From positions 1-64,000 of the forward strand of contig JBLIEU010000006.1 in assembly GCA_047633195.1 (NCBI GenBank): a stretch of 64,000 nt of DNA, given 5' to 3'. Positions 1-8,166 of this stretch are shown one piece after another; position 1 is the first letter of the stretch, and the number at the start of each line of letters is the position of its first letter. A model generated the notes under the pieces. The model saw nothing but the letters and a program-made list of their open reading frames with translations. It did no database searches and was not told the origin of the DNA. The translations under genes and the position numbers were made by a program. This stretch comes from JAKVAV01 sp047633195 (GTDB lineage Bacteria > Bacteroidota > Bacteroidia > Flavobacteriales_D > Cryomorphaceae).

Positions 1-1
1 C

Positions 2-115
2 ATATTAAAAATGCTTTCTCCAAGACTGAATAGAATCAAATCTCGTTTATTTCTAAAGGAACAGAACGGACAGTTTGATTTGAAGCTGCCATTGTTTAAA
101 CAGCAAAAACGTTAA
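2..115 (+). CDS. C-terminal tail of a gene entering from the left edge
   Basis: Frame 2 is open from the first base to a TAA at 113-115 (37 codons) and ends in a basic, Lys/Gln-rich tail (KQQKR). No start is needed, because the frame is open to the window edge. It could be the end of a real gene or chance. I recognise no domain. Bases 116-296, between this and the next gene, hold nothing I can identify. Confidence 0.3.
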   Translation: MLKMLSPRLNRIKSRLFLKEQNGQFDLKLPLFKQQKR

Positions 116-296
116 CTAAAACTCTTATAACCTATGAGGAAGTAAAACACAAGCAAACAGACAACGATCAATGAAGTGAATTTCTAATAAAACTACCCCT
201 TTGTGTTACTCAAGCATAAAATGAGATTTGACAAAAGTCCAAGGCTAACGTAACATAAAATGAAAATCAGCGTACCGCACAAGGAATGATCAAGAA

Positions 297-806
297 ATGA
301 GCAAACAAAACGCAGCCAAAAAAATCAATCAGTCTTTGCAGATCAGATGTATTTCTGCGCTGAGATCAGCGAGAGAATACTTCCTGCCTGCTGAGTCCAT
401 CCTGCAAAACAGCGATAAACTGGACAAGTTGTCATGGTCTGCTGAGCGATTGGAAAATGTTTTGTTTTCAGCTGACACTGGAAAACCCGGACTGCTGCTG
501 GAATGCTATATAGACTTGGTTTTTGTCTTGAAAGAAATGAAAAATAAATTCTTTGATGAAGATGCTTTAATGCGTCCAATTGGCTTACAAGTTGCAACTG
601 CTAATAATATTTTACCCATCCACCTTGAATGGAACTACCACAATCCGAATTCACTTTTCGTAATTGAGTACGCGAATTTCGAAGAAAGCAATAAAACTGA
701 CTGGAGAGTTTACAGTAAAACACGATCAACTTCTTTTACCGTAAGAGACTTGCCGCAAGGACAAGCCTATTGGTTCAGAATTTCTGCTCTCGCCCCCATC
801 GTTTAA
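297..806 (+). CDS. Hypothetical protein with C-terminal fibronectin type III-like domain
   Basis: 169 aa with no signal peptide. Residues 1-90 are mostly helical and unrecognised. Residues 95-169 read like one FN3 beta-sandwich: a strand ending LEWN, a FVIEYA strand, a WRVYS strand, then a TSFTVRDLPQGQAYWFRI-type stretch typical of FN3 strands E to F. Domain identity is inferred from this pattern only. Flavobacterial proteins often use a single FN3 module as a binding domain, so a cytoplasmic or envelope scaffold is possible. The start is the first ATG in the frame, and no Shine-Dalgarno is visible. Confidence 0.55.
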   Translation: MSKQNAAKKINQSLQIRCISALRSAREYFLPAESILQNSDKLDKLSWSAERLENVLFSADTGKPGLLLECYIDLVFVLKEMKNKFFDEDALMRPIGLQVATANNILPIHLEWNYHNPNSLFVIEYANFEESNKTDWRVYSKTRSTSFTVRDLPQGQAYWFRISALAPIV

Positions 807-848
807 GAACTGTATATAATTCAACTCTTGTCTCAACTAAATAATTAG

Positions 849-876
849 TTGATTACGTCCCAGTCGATTATATTTG
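849..876 (+). promoter_or_regulatory. Bacteroidota-type promoter of the TPR gene
   Basis: TTG at 849-851 is followed after 17 bp by TATATTTG at 869-876, matching the -33/-7 consensus TTG...TAnnTTTG. The -7 box ends only 4 nt before the ATG at 881, so transcription probably starts at or next to the start codon. Confidence 0.55.
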
Positions 877-880
877 GGCG

Positions 881-2037
881 ATGAAGACATTTCTGGCTGT
901 TTATTCTTTGTTATTTTTTTTACTTCAGGCTTCGGCTCAGAATACCTCAAACGAATTTTATTCTCGCTACACCGCAGCTATTGAGGGTGGTCAAATCCAA
1001 TCGGCAATTTCCATTGCAGAAGAATGGAAAGATAAGTACAAATCTGAAATCAATCCATTTTATTTCTCTGCCAAAGCCTTGGCCAAAAAAGGTAGAAGAA
1101 AAGACGCGCTTCAAAATCTCAATAAAGCTCTTGCCATAGATAGCACCCATATACCTTCCCTCATTGCCATTGCCGAATTATCAAAAAAGTCGAGCAATAA
1201 CAGCTCTCTAGGGATTTATGAAAAACTTATTGTGATCAATCCTTCAAATGCCTATTTCTACAGAGAGGCAGCCGAAAGTGCAGTTGAAGTTCAAAAGTTT
1301 GACAAAGCCATTGCCTACTATTCTTTAGCCTATCAATTCGATAGCCTTGATCTGATCACCATTACTGGTTTTGCTCAATTGTTACTTGACTTCCAACAGT
1401 ATGCCGATGCCGACAGTCTGCTCAATCGTGCGCTCCACCTAGATCCACCAAATCGTTTTGCCAGACTTACCAAAGCTAAACTAGCCCTTGCAGCTGAGGA
1501 ATGGGAAGAAGTCTTGGAATGGCTAGAGCCCTTGATGTCAGATGCCCCTCCTCTCACGGCAATAAGGTACGCGGGAATATCACTCTATCACTTGGGGAGA
1601 TACGAAGAAGCAATAGAGGTGCTTCGTACCTTATCGAATGTGCTCAATGAACTTGATTATCCACATTATTACATGGGACTATGCATGGAGAAATTGGGAC
1701 AGATCGATATGGCGGAGGTTCAATATGGTCAGGCCGTCAATAAGGCACTATCTGGCAACCTCGGGACATACTACGAAAGGCTTGGACTAATGCAACAAAC
1801 AGAAATCATAAGGAGGCAATCGATTCATTCCTAATGGCAAAAAAATTCTCAGGCAGAAATATTTTCAATTTTCATCTGGCAAAAAGTTACGATGTATACT
1901 ATCAAGACCAAAAAATGGCGTTGGACATGTTTGAGACATTTATCGCCCAAGAAGATACTCTTGAAAGTCCCGAAAGGGAATACGCCAGCGCGCGCGTGAG
2001 TCAATTAAAAAAGGACAGCCATTTTCAAGGCAATTAG
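881..2037 (+). pseudogene. Tetratricopeptide repeat protein, split by a frameshift
   Basis: The first segment (881-1834, 317 aa) has a signal peptide ending ASAQ and then tandem TPR units (for example YFREAAESAVEVQKFDKAIA-like and AIRYAGISLYHLGRYEEAIE-like helices), so a periplasmic TPR scaffold. The second segment (to 2037) continues with another TPR-like helix pair and a short tail. Upstream of its ATG, the second frame reads NHKEAIDSFLMAKKF, a clear TPR continuation, while the first frame runs into a short nonsense tail and stops at 1834. One missing base near 1797-1799 (a run of three A) would join them into about 385 aa. It is either a real lesion or a sequencing error. Confidence 0.75.
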
Positions 2038-2071
2038 ATGAACTTTCAGTTTGGTTTCGGGTTTTATCATT

Positions 2072-2311
2072 ATGAATTACGAAACAATAGCAATCTTAGG
2101 AGTTTCAATGACTCTGCTTCTATACACCATGTTCGCGAGCACTGGTATTTTACTAAGTTGGGGTGCGCTAATATTCGCGGTATCGCCTGTTCTCATCATT
2201 TGGATGGTTTGGGTAGTTCTGAAGCATGGCAAATACAATGGCGAAGAACTCGAAGATGAACAGGAATTCGGATACGTAGATCGACCTGAATTGGGCAGAC
2301 AAGAAATTTAA
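2072..2311 (+). CDS. Small two-helix membrane protein, hypothetical
   Basis: 79 aa starting at MNYETIAILG. An upstream in-frame start at 2051 would add seven residues. Two hydrophobic segments (about residues 5-27 and 30-52) are followed by a short acidic cytosolic tail rich in E and D ending in RPELGRQEI. No catalytic motif is visible. Similar short proteins with two helices and an acidic tail occur in related genomes, from memory. It may be co-transcribed with the TPR gene upstream. Confidence 0.6.
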   Translation: MNYETIAILGVSMTLLLYTMFASTGILLSWGALIFAVSPVLIIWMVWVVLKHGKYNGEELEDEQEFGYVDRPELGRQEI

Positions 2312-2349
2312 TTCCTTACGATAAGCGGCATTCTTCACGCTGCTTTTTT

Positions 2350-2357
2350 TACTTTCG
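2350..2357 (+). promoter_or_regulatory. Candidate -7 box of the FAD oxidoreductase gene
   Basis: TACTTTCG, one base from TAnnTTTG, ends 6 nt before the ATG at 2364. The identical octamer sits 8 nt before the MATE gene at 47367. No convincing -33 element is seen. Confidence 0.4.
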
Positions 2358-2363
2358 GCCAAC

Positions 2364-3611
2364 ATGAAAAAGAAAAATTATTACGACATAATAATTGTTG
2401 GTGCAGGCGTTGCTGGTCTCATAGCGGCTGAGAAATGTGAGCGTTCAGGATTCTCAACCCTGCTTATCGAATCTGATCATGAAGTAGGTGGACGAGTTCA
2501 GTCTGATCAAATAGAAGGCTTCACACTTGAAAGAGGTTTTCAGGTGCTGATCGATACTTACGAGAAAGCAAAAGAATTACTGGACTTCGAAGCCTTGAAC
2601 TTGAAGAGTTTCCAACCTGGAGCGAAAATATTTGACGAAAAAGGAAGTTTCTCCATAGCCGATCCAACAAGGAAAATCGCCGCTCTTCCATCTACAGCCC
2701 TTTCGCGTGTGGGTTCTTTATCAGACAAAATAAAGATGCTCACCCTTTCGAAGAAACTCCAAACAAAGACCATAGCAGAGGTCTTTGAAGGAGAAAGACA
2801 GACTACATTGAACTACTTGAAGGACTTTGGATTCTCTGAAAAAATTATTGAGAACTTTTTCAAACCTTTCTTCGGAGGGATTTTTCTCGAAAGAGAGCTG
2901 ACAACCGACGCTGCCATGTTTCGATTCGTCTTTAGAAATTTCTCCAAAGGAAACGCCTGCATTCCAGCAAAAGGAATGGGTGAGATTCCAAAGCAACTTA
3001 AGTCAAAGTTGCAATCCACGGAAATAAGGTTAAACACAAAAGTCGCAAGAGTCAATAATGACCCATCAATTGAATTAGACGATGGTACCCTACTAAAGGC
3101 ATCTAAGATCATAATAGCCTGCAATCCCGATCATTTATTATCTCAACTTGATCACCACATTTCTTGGAATCGAACAACAACGATGTATTTCAGCGGAGAT
3201 AAATCTCTCCCTTCGATGAACGACACAATTGGTCTGGATGCCAGAGTCAATAGTTCTATCAACAATTTCGCAAGGCACGACGAGGTGGTTCCAAATTGCG
3301 CTCCATCCGATAAATCCCTCTGGTCTGTCACCGTTCGCGGCAATCAAACTCATCAAGAAGTCAAACAAGATTTGGTAAACCTTTTAAAAGTAAAAGAATC
3401 GCAGCTCAAATTTCTGAAGCAATATAATATCAATCATGCCCTGCCTGTACTAGACAGTCCTGCCTTGAACTTGCCTGCCGAACAAACTCAAGTAACCCAG
3501 CACGTTCACCTTGCAGGTGATTACCTCACCAATGCCTCCATTGATGGCGCCATGCGCGCAGGAGAAAGCGCAGCACAAGCCATCACCGAAACACTTGAGG
3601 TTATGGCTTAA
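2364..3611 (+). CDS. NAD(P)/FAD-dependent oxidoreductase, amine oxidase/phytoene desaturase-like
   Basis: 415 aa. The N-terminus carries a Rossmann FAD-binding motif GAGVAGLIAAEKC (about residues 12-24), then an acidic ESD for ribose binding and GGRVQSD, the GG motif of the amine oxidase/phytoene desaturase/protoporphyrinogen oxidase superfamily. The C-terminus has the family FAD motif HLAGDYLTNASIDGAMRAGE, which closes the flavin site. Length fits a single-domain member. The substrate cannot be told; carotenoid-like polyenes or amines are typical of the superfamily. No signal peptide, so cytosolic or membrane-associated. It is followed closely by an unrelated outer-membrane gene. Confidence 0.8.
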   Translation: MKKKNYYDIIIVGAGVAGLIAAEKCERSGFSTLLIESDHEVGGRVQSDQIEGFTLERGFQVLIDTYEKAKELLDFEALNLKSFQPGAKIFDEKGSFSIADPTRKIAALPSTALSRVGSLSDKIKMLTLSKKLQTKTIAEVFEGERQTTLNYLKDFGFSEKIIENFFKPFFGGIFLERELTTDAAMFRFVFRNFSKGNACIPAKGMGEIPKQLKSKLQSTEIRLNTKVARVNNDPSIELDDGTLLKASKIIIACNPDHLLSQLDHHISWNRTTTMYFSGDKSLPSMNDTIGLDARVNSSINNFARHDEVVPNCAPSDKSLWSVTVRGNQTHQEVKQDLVNLLKVKESQLKFLKQYNINHALPVLDSPALNLPAEQTQVTQHVHLAGDYLTNASIDGAMRAGESAAQAITETLEVMA

Positions 3612-3640
3612 AATTATTGTGAGACTCTCGTTGAAACCAA

Positions 3641-3648
3641 TAACTTTG
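3641..3648 (+). promoter_or_regulatory. Candidate -7 box of the outer-membrane protein gene
   Basis: TAACTTTG matches TAnnTTTG. A TTG at 3617-3619 lies 21 bp upstream as a possible -33. The leader to the ATG at 3664 is about 15 nt. This supports starting the gene at 3664 rather than at 3511 inside the oxidoreductase gene. Confidence 0.45.
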
Positions 3649-3663
3649 AATAAAATCATTACT

Positions 3664-4266
3664 ATGAGAGCCCTCTTCACCTTCGCATTTCTTGTATCCG
3701 TTTTTAGTGCACAAGCCCAACTTGAGATTCGTCCCTTTTTAGGGATGAACTTTAGCAATGTAAGCGATTCTCCAGATGGAGCGAGCACTCAAGCAAAAGT
3801 GGGTGGCCAAATAGGTGCGAGTGTGATGATCGGAAACCGTTTTCATTTGAATCCAGGTATCGCCTATTTCTCAAGATCAACTGAGTTCAGTTCGAAGGGA
3901 GATGTAAACGTCGATCAAACTGTTGAAGGAGTAACCATTCCTATTTTAGTCGGATATCGATTTGTGGATCCAACTACTCAGCCCTTATTAAATTTGAGAC
4001 TTTTCGCAGGACCTTCCGTTATGTTTCTAACCACGACTAAATACGATGACGGAGAAATTAACGATGCTGTAAATTGGAATTCCAGTCAATGGGGAGCACA
4101 GCTAGGAGCTGGTCTCGACGTAGCTATATTCTTTGTTGACGTAGCGTATGAATTTGGCTTGACCAATACTCATGACGGGGGAGAAGGCGTATTTGAAGAC
4201 TTCAGTGAAATAAAGCAAAATACATTCCTAGTCAATGCAGGTGTGCGCCTAAGCTTTTCGAGATAG
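3664..4266 (+). CDS. Outer membrane beta-barrel protein
   Basis: 200 aa. The start at MRALFTFAFL gives a clean signal peptide ending SAQAQ, whereas a longer frame from 3511 would bury it. The mature part alternates polar and hydrophobic residues in strands (RPFLGMNFS, IGASVMIGNRFHLNPGIAYF, GYRFVDP, LRLFAGPSVMF, GAQLGAGLDVAIFFVDVAYEFG) and ends FLVNAGVRLSFSR, with the usual C-terminal barrel strand. This resembles the porin family/OmpX-like eight-strand barrels common in Bacteroidota. It is probably structural or an adhesin; no enzymatic motif. Confidence 0.75.
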   Translation: MRALFTFAFLVSVFSAQAQLEIRPFLGMNFSNVSDSPDGASTQAKVGGQIGASVMIGNRFHLNPGIAYFSRSTEFSSKGDVNVDQTVEGVTIPILVGYRFVDPTTQPLLNLRLFAGPSVMFLTTTKYDDGEINDAVNWNSSQWGAQLGAGLDVAIFFVDVAYEFGLTNTHDGGEGVFEDFSEIKQNTFLVNAGVRLSFSR

Positions 4267-4428
4267 TCCCGAAAGACCTTCTCCTTTAAGGGTGTTTTCA
4301 AACTGAAATACGTTTGAGAACAGCAGTCCAGAAGAGCTATCCAGTAATACACAAGCGGTCAAATAATTGGATGAGCCAATTCAATCGTGGCTGAATTATT
4401 GCGTTCTTTGTTCTCAAATAAATAGACA

Positions 4429-5340
4429 ATGAAATTTTCGACAGCCTTTATTGGAGTAGCTCTTATAGCTCCATCGATCGTCCTAGCTCAAAAAGTGGAC
4501 ATGAAACTGAACCTTGAAAAAGGAAAAGAATACACTCAGAAAACTGAAGTGGCAAACATTACAAAGCAAACCATGATGGGCCAAGTTATGGAAATCAATA
4601 CTACGGCTACTTCAACTACATTCATGGAATTGGTAGAAGACAATGGCAAAACAGATACTTACAAAATCTGGTACGGTGATGTAGGTATGTCTATGACTGG
4701 AATGGGACAGACTCAAGCATTTTCTTCGGACACTTCTTCTCTTGAAACCGTTGACCCGATGTCTGCAGTTTTGGCAAGTTTGACTAACAAGAAATTTGAC
4801 GCTAAGATTACCGAAAAAGGAATGGTAGAAGAAGTGATGGGTCTCGAAGAAATGGTCAAAGAAGCAACTGCTGACATGCCTGGAGGCCCCGCAATGGCTG
4901 CACAGATTGCAGGGAGTTTTGGCGACGATGGTCTTGCGAAAAACTTGGAATTAACCACTGATATTTTTCCTGAAAAGGGAGTGAAGGTTGGTGATTCTTG
5001 GACTAAAGAACAGTTCACGTCTACAGGTCTGCCTATTATCTCAACCACAACTTACACGCTAGAGTCGGTGGATCGTGGTACTGCCATCGTAAATGTAAAA
5101 GCTAAGCTTGCAACAGATCCAAACAATGCCAGCACTCAAATGCAAGGAATGGAGGCAACACAGTATTACGAAGGAGAACGCACTGGAACATTGAATGTTG
5201 ATGTGGCTACCGGTTGGGTTACTTCGGGAACACTAAAAGACGATATCGTAGGTAGCATCACATTGGCTCCCAATGCAGAAATTCCTGACGGCATGACCGT
5301 CCCAATCGAAATGATAAATAATATCACCATTTCGAACTAA
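4429..5340 (+). CDS. Secreted DUF6263-like protein
   Basis: 303 aa with a signal peptide ending VLAQ. The mature part starts KVDMKLNLEKGKEY, followed by TQKTE, then a long beta-rich domain with methionine-rich stretches (TMMGQVMEIN, MSMTGMGQT) and an amphipathic helix around KGMVEEVMGLEEMVKEA. This layout is what I recall for the DUF6263 family of Bacteroidota envelope proteins of unknown function. It precedes the DUF481 gene by only 7 bp, so the two are probably one operon. Confidence 0.65.
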   Translation: MKFSTAFIGVALIAPSIVLAQKVDMKLNLEKGKEYTQKTEVANITKQTMMGQVMEINTTATSTTFMELVEDNGKTDTYKIWYGDVGMSMTGMGQTQAFSSDTSSLETVDPMSAVLASLTNKKFDAKITEKGMVEEVMGLEEMVKEATADMPGGPAMAAQIAGSFGDDGLAKNLELTTDIFPEKGVKVGDSWTKEQFTSTGLPIISTTTYTLESVDRGTAIVNVKAKLATDPNNASTQMQGMEATQYYEGERTGTLNVDVATGWVTSGTLKDDIVGSITLAPNAEIPDGMTVPIEMINNITISN

Positions 5341-5347
5341 GTCTTTT

Positions 5348-6160
5348 ATGACCATCCGCACTTGCGGAAAAATTCTGTCCGTATTCGTTCTGATTTTCCT
5401 TGGATCATCACAGTTGCAAGGGCAAATCATGAACATCGAAAAGTTTAGGCTGGATAGTTTAAGCCGGCAGAATCCCTTCCGGTTTAAACTTGAGGCCAAT
5501 TTCGATTTTTACAACCGAAGCGCTACCGCCGAAAACCAAGCTGAATTTATCGCTTTGGGTTCCGAAATCAGCTCTATCTACGCACCTGGAAAACACTTTT
5601 ACATGCTTTTGGGAGAGATATCTTACGTGGAGAACAACGCGAACAAAATCCTAAATAACGGAAACGTCCACACCCGCAGTACCTTTTACTTTCGTAAAAG
5701 ATTCAGCCCAGAACTTTTCGCCCAAGCGCAATACGACGATTTTCGGGGACTACAAGATCGGATACTCGGAGGAGGTGCCTTGAGGTGGAACGCCATCCGA
5801 AATCCTGACTTCATGCTCACCATTGGATCGGGACCTATGTTCGAATTTGAGAGATGGACATCGCCAGTGGACGGAAGCACTGTGGAGGTAGATTTTTTAA
5901 AACTTAGTTCGAATGTCATCATCAGATGGACAATAGGTGAACATGTCGACTTTAACTCAATTTTGTATTACCAAGTTGGTTACGACAACGAAATCAATTC
6001 CACTCGAAATCGGTACACCAATACCTCCAATCTCAATTTTCGCATCAACGATAAACTTTCATTCAAAACAGGAGTTAGGCTGGCCTACGAAGATCGGCCG
6101 ATCGTCCCCATCACCAAATTAATCTATTCCGTCGAAAACGGGATTAGTCTAAATTTCTAA
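5348..6160 (+). CDS. DUF481 family outer membrane protein
   Basis: 270 aa with a signal sequence (IRTCGKILSVFVLIFLGSS, ending around LQGQ). The mature protein shows repeated barrel strands: FRFKLEANFDFYN, FYMLLGEISYVE, STFYFRKRFSPELFAQAQYDDF, RILGGGALRWNAI, FMLTIGSGPMFEFERW, and a C-terminal SVENGISLNF. The FAQAQYD and LGGGALR blocks are typical of DUF481 (YdiY-like, salt-stress-associated) barrels. No exact function is known. It is the second gene of a likely pair with the DUF6263-like gene. Confidence 0.65.
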   Translation: MTIRTCGKILSVFVLIFLGSSQLQGQIMNIEKFRLDSLSRQNPFRFKLEANFDFYNRSATAENQAEFIALGSEISSIYAPGKHFYMLLGEISYVENNANKILNNGNVHTRSTFYFRKRFSPELFAQAQYDDFRGLQDRILGGGALRWNAIRNPDFMLTIGSGPMFEFERWTSPVDGSTVEVDFLKLSSNVIIRWTIGEHVDFNSILYYQVGYDNEINSTRNRYTNTSNLNFRINDKLSFKTGVRLAYEDRPIVPITKLIYSVENGISLNF

Positions 6161-6186
6161 CCCTCCTATTTCGTTTTACTATTGTG

Positions 6187-6194
6187 TAAATTTG
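6187..6194 (+). promoter_or_regulatory. Candidate -7 box upstream of the pRiA4b-like gene
   Basis: TAAATTTG is an exact TAnnTTTG match ending 7 nt before the ATG at 6202, implying a very short or absent leader. It would drive the gene pair that ends in miaA. Confidence 0.45.
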
Positions 6195-6201
6195 CCTCCT
6201 C

Positions 6202-6726
6202 ATGAGCAACAGTATTTTTCATTTCAGGGTTCTGGTAGACCAAGCCGAAGAAGTTTTTCGAGACATCGAAATCAAGAGTTCCGACACGTTTGAAGACCTC
6301 CACCTTGCCATTGTCAAAGCCTTTGAGTTTTCAGGTGATGAGATTGCCTCATTCTACATGAGCGATGAAGATTGGAACAAAGGCGAGGAAATCACCCAAA
6401 TGGACATGGAGGGAATGGGAGATGAAAGCATTAAAACCATGAAGGATACCCCTCTTCATGAAATGGTTATTGATCAAGGTCAAAAACTGCTCTACCTCTA
6501 CGACTTCATGAGGATGTGGATTTTCTTTGTCGAACTCGTCAGCATCTCAAAGCCAGAAGCAGATCAAACCTACCCTCTTGTGATTTTGATGGTGGGCGAT
6601 GCACCCAACGAGAGCTCCAAAGAATTGGTGGAGTCATTTCAGATAGATTTTGACGGAGACTTTGACGACGATTTTGAAGAAGAAGAAGGATTCGAAAATA
6701 TAGATGACTACGACGAAATCATCTAA
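6202..6726 (+). CDS. Plasmid pRiA4b ORF-3-like / IS1096 TnpR-passenger family protein
   Basis: 174 aa, cytosolic. Residues 3-65 (FHFRVLVDQAEEVFRDIEI, then FEDLHLAIVKAFEFSG and a FYMSDEDW segment) match the pRiA4b ORF-3-like fold seen in the so-called IS1096 passenger TnpR proteins. Despite that name, nothing here looks like a transposon. The C-terminus is an extremely acidic tail (FDGDFDDDFEEEEGFENIDD). It overlaps the start of miaA by 23 bp, so the pair is translationally linked. Biochemical function is unknown. Confidence 0.7.
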   Translation: MSNSIFHFRVLVDQAEEVFRDIEIKSSDTFEDLHLAIVKAFEFSGDEIASFYMSDEDWNKGEEITQMDMEGMGDESIKTMKDTPLHEMVIDQGQKLLYLYDFMRMWIFFVELVSISKPEADQTYPLVILMVGDAPNESSKELVESFQIDFDGDFDDDFEEEEGFENIDDYDEII

Positions 6727-7627
6727 ACCCCAAATACCCGTGATCTGCGGGCCCACGGCAGCAGGAAAAACTTCCATTGGAATTGCGCTCAGCCAATCCC
6801 TAAATGGTGAAGTGATTTCGACTGACTCCCGACAGTTTTATACCGAAATGTCCATTGGAACAGCAAAACCTACTCGCGCTGAAATGCAAGGAGTACCTCA
6901 CCACTTCGTTGATCATTGTAGCATCGAAAACCCAATTACTGCGGGAGAGTTCGAAAGACAAGGGGAACGGAAAATCCTAGAAGTTCTTGGTAAAGACAAG
7001 TTACCAATCGTCGTGGGAGGCTCAGGACTTTTTGTTCGCTCCTTAATGGAAGGATTGGACGATTTACCCTCTAGCGACAGACTTAGAAGCGAGCTCATCG
7101 CGCAATTTGAGAGTGAAGGCATTCAATCGCTTTTGGAAAGACTTGGCAAGGCTGATCCCGATGCCATAAAAAGCATTGACCACAAAAATCAAGTTCGAGT
7201 AATGAGAGCCATCGAGCTAGTCGAGCTTAGCGGAAAGAGTCTGGCCGAATTGAGAGATCAGAAAAAAAGCCCCAAGGACTTCGAACCCATCTGGATTGGC
7301 ATCACTCCCGAAAGAGATGAGCTTTACGAAAGGATAGATCTCCGAGTAGATCAAATGATAAAGAACGGCCTAGAGGCTGAAGCCAAATCTCTTCTTTCGC
7401 ATAGAAATTCAGCTCCACTTAAAACGGTTGGCTACAAAGAACTATTCAGTCTTTTTGATGGCGAGTATGACCTCGATGAAGCCATTCGATTGATCAAAAG
7501 AAACAGCCGACATTACGCAAAGCGACAATTGACTTGGTTCAGAAAGATCGACGGCATAAAGTGGTTCCATCCTGACCAAGTCGAGGATGTAAAACGACAC
7601 CTGCATAGTCAGGTATCTGATCGCTAG
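6704..7627 (+). CDS. miaA: tRNA dimethylallyltransferase
   Basis: 307 aa, the normal length. MiaA transfers a dimethylallyl group to A37 of tRNAs reading UNN codons, the first step toward ms2i6A. Visible motifs: P-loop GPTAAGKTSIG near the N-terminus, the ISTDSRQFY motif (catalytic Asp, tRNA contacts), the PHHFVDH block, VVGGSGLFVRSL, and the C-terminal TVGYKEL and RHYAKRQLTWFRK tRNA-binding segments. The ATG lies inside the end of the upstream gene in another frame. Confidence 0.95.
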   Translation: MTTTKSSKPQIPVICGPTAAGKTSIGIALSQSLNGEVISTDSRQFYTEMSIGTAKPTRAEMQGVPHHFVDHCSIENPITAGEFERQGERKILEVLGKDKLPIVVGGSGLFVRSLMEGLDDLPSSDRLRSELIAQFESEGIQSLLERLGKADPDAIKSIDHKNQVRVMRAIELVELSGKSLAELRDQKKSPKDFEPIWIGITPERDELYERIDLRVDQMIKNGLEAEAKSLLSHRNSAPLKTVGYKELFSLFDGEYDLDEAIRLIKRNSRHYAKRQLTWFRKIDGIKWFHPDQVEDVKRHLHSQVSDR

Positions 7628-7751
7628 ATCCCTTGCCTCTAAAAAGCAGTTGAAAACTTCACAATTTTTGGCAACCCACAGCTATGAGAAGCTGGGGAAA
7701 GGCTTTAATTTTACCTAACCTACTAATCACTTTTAAATCAATATATAAGGC

Positions 7752-8087
7752 ATGGGTCACAATCGAATGGAGTTGATAAATGAGATGCTGGAGAAGAATC
7801 CCAACGATACTTTTCTAAACTACGCGGCGGCCTTGGAATACAAGAAGGAGAACAAAACGGCGAAGGCAATTTCCTTTTTCCGCAAAATCATCGATAACGA
7901 TCCCGACTACCTTCCCACATACTACCAGTTGGGAAAACTACTGGAAGAAAAGAACAAGACTCCCGAAGCGGTTGTCTTCTACAAAAGAGGAAGAGAGCTA
8001 GCAAAAGTGAAGAACGATATCAAAACACTCGGAGAGCTTTCTGAGGCGCTATTGATATTGGACGAAGACGATGGTGAGGCCTGGTAG
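7752..8087 (+). CDS. Small TPR-repeat protein
   Basis: 111 aa, no signal peptide. Two to three TPR units are visible: DTFLNYAAALEYKKENKTAKAI, then YLPTYYQLGKLLEEKNKTPEAV and a final helix LGELSEALLIL. An inner ATG at 7767 (MELINEML) may be the real start, giving 106 aa. Such mini-TPR proteins act as protein-protein adapters; no partner is suggested by context. It converges with the T9SS gene at 8167. Confidence 0.65.
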   Translation: MGHNRMELINEMLEKNPNDTFLNYAAALEYKKENKTAKAISFFRKIIDNDPDYLPTYYQLGKLLEEKNKTPEAVVFYKRGRELAKVKNDIKTLGELSEALLILDEDDGEAW

Positions 8088-8115
8088 ACAGAGAAAAATA
8101 GAGTAAATCATTAAT

Positions 8116-8140
8116 AAGGGATGCGGTTATCGTCCCTTTT
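8116..8140 (+). terminator. Weak intrinsic terminator after the TPR gene
   Basis: AAGGGA at 8116-8121 pairs with TCCCTT at 8133-8138, and four T follow. It lies between convergent genes. The short stem makes this a modest candidate. Confidence 0.4.
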
Positions 8141-8166
8141 GGATATGTCCAGTTTTGATGTTCATT

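Noticed and set aside
2038..2259. 73-codon ORF before the FAD oxidoreductase
   Set aside because: It overlaps the two-helix membrane gene in another frame and has no hydrophobic or domain pattern.
6202..6726. Transposon passenger gene suggested by the IS1096 family name
   Set aside because: No transposase, terminal repeats or target duplication nearby; the name is historical, and the gene is coupled to miaA.
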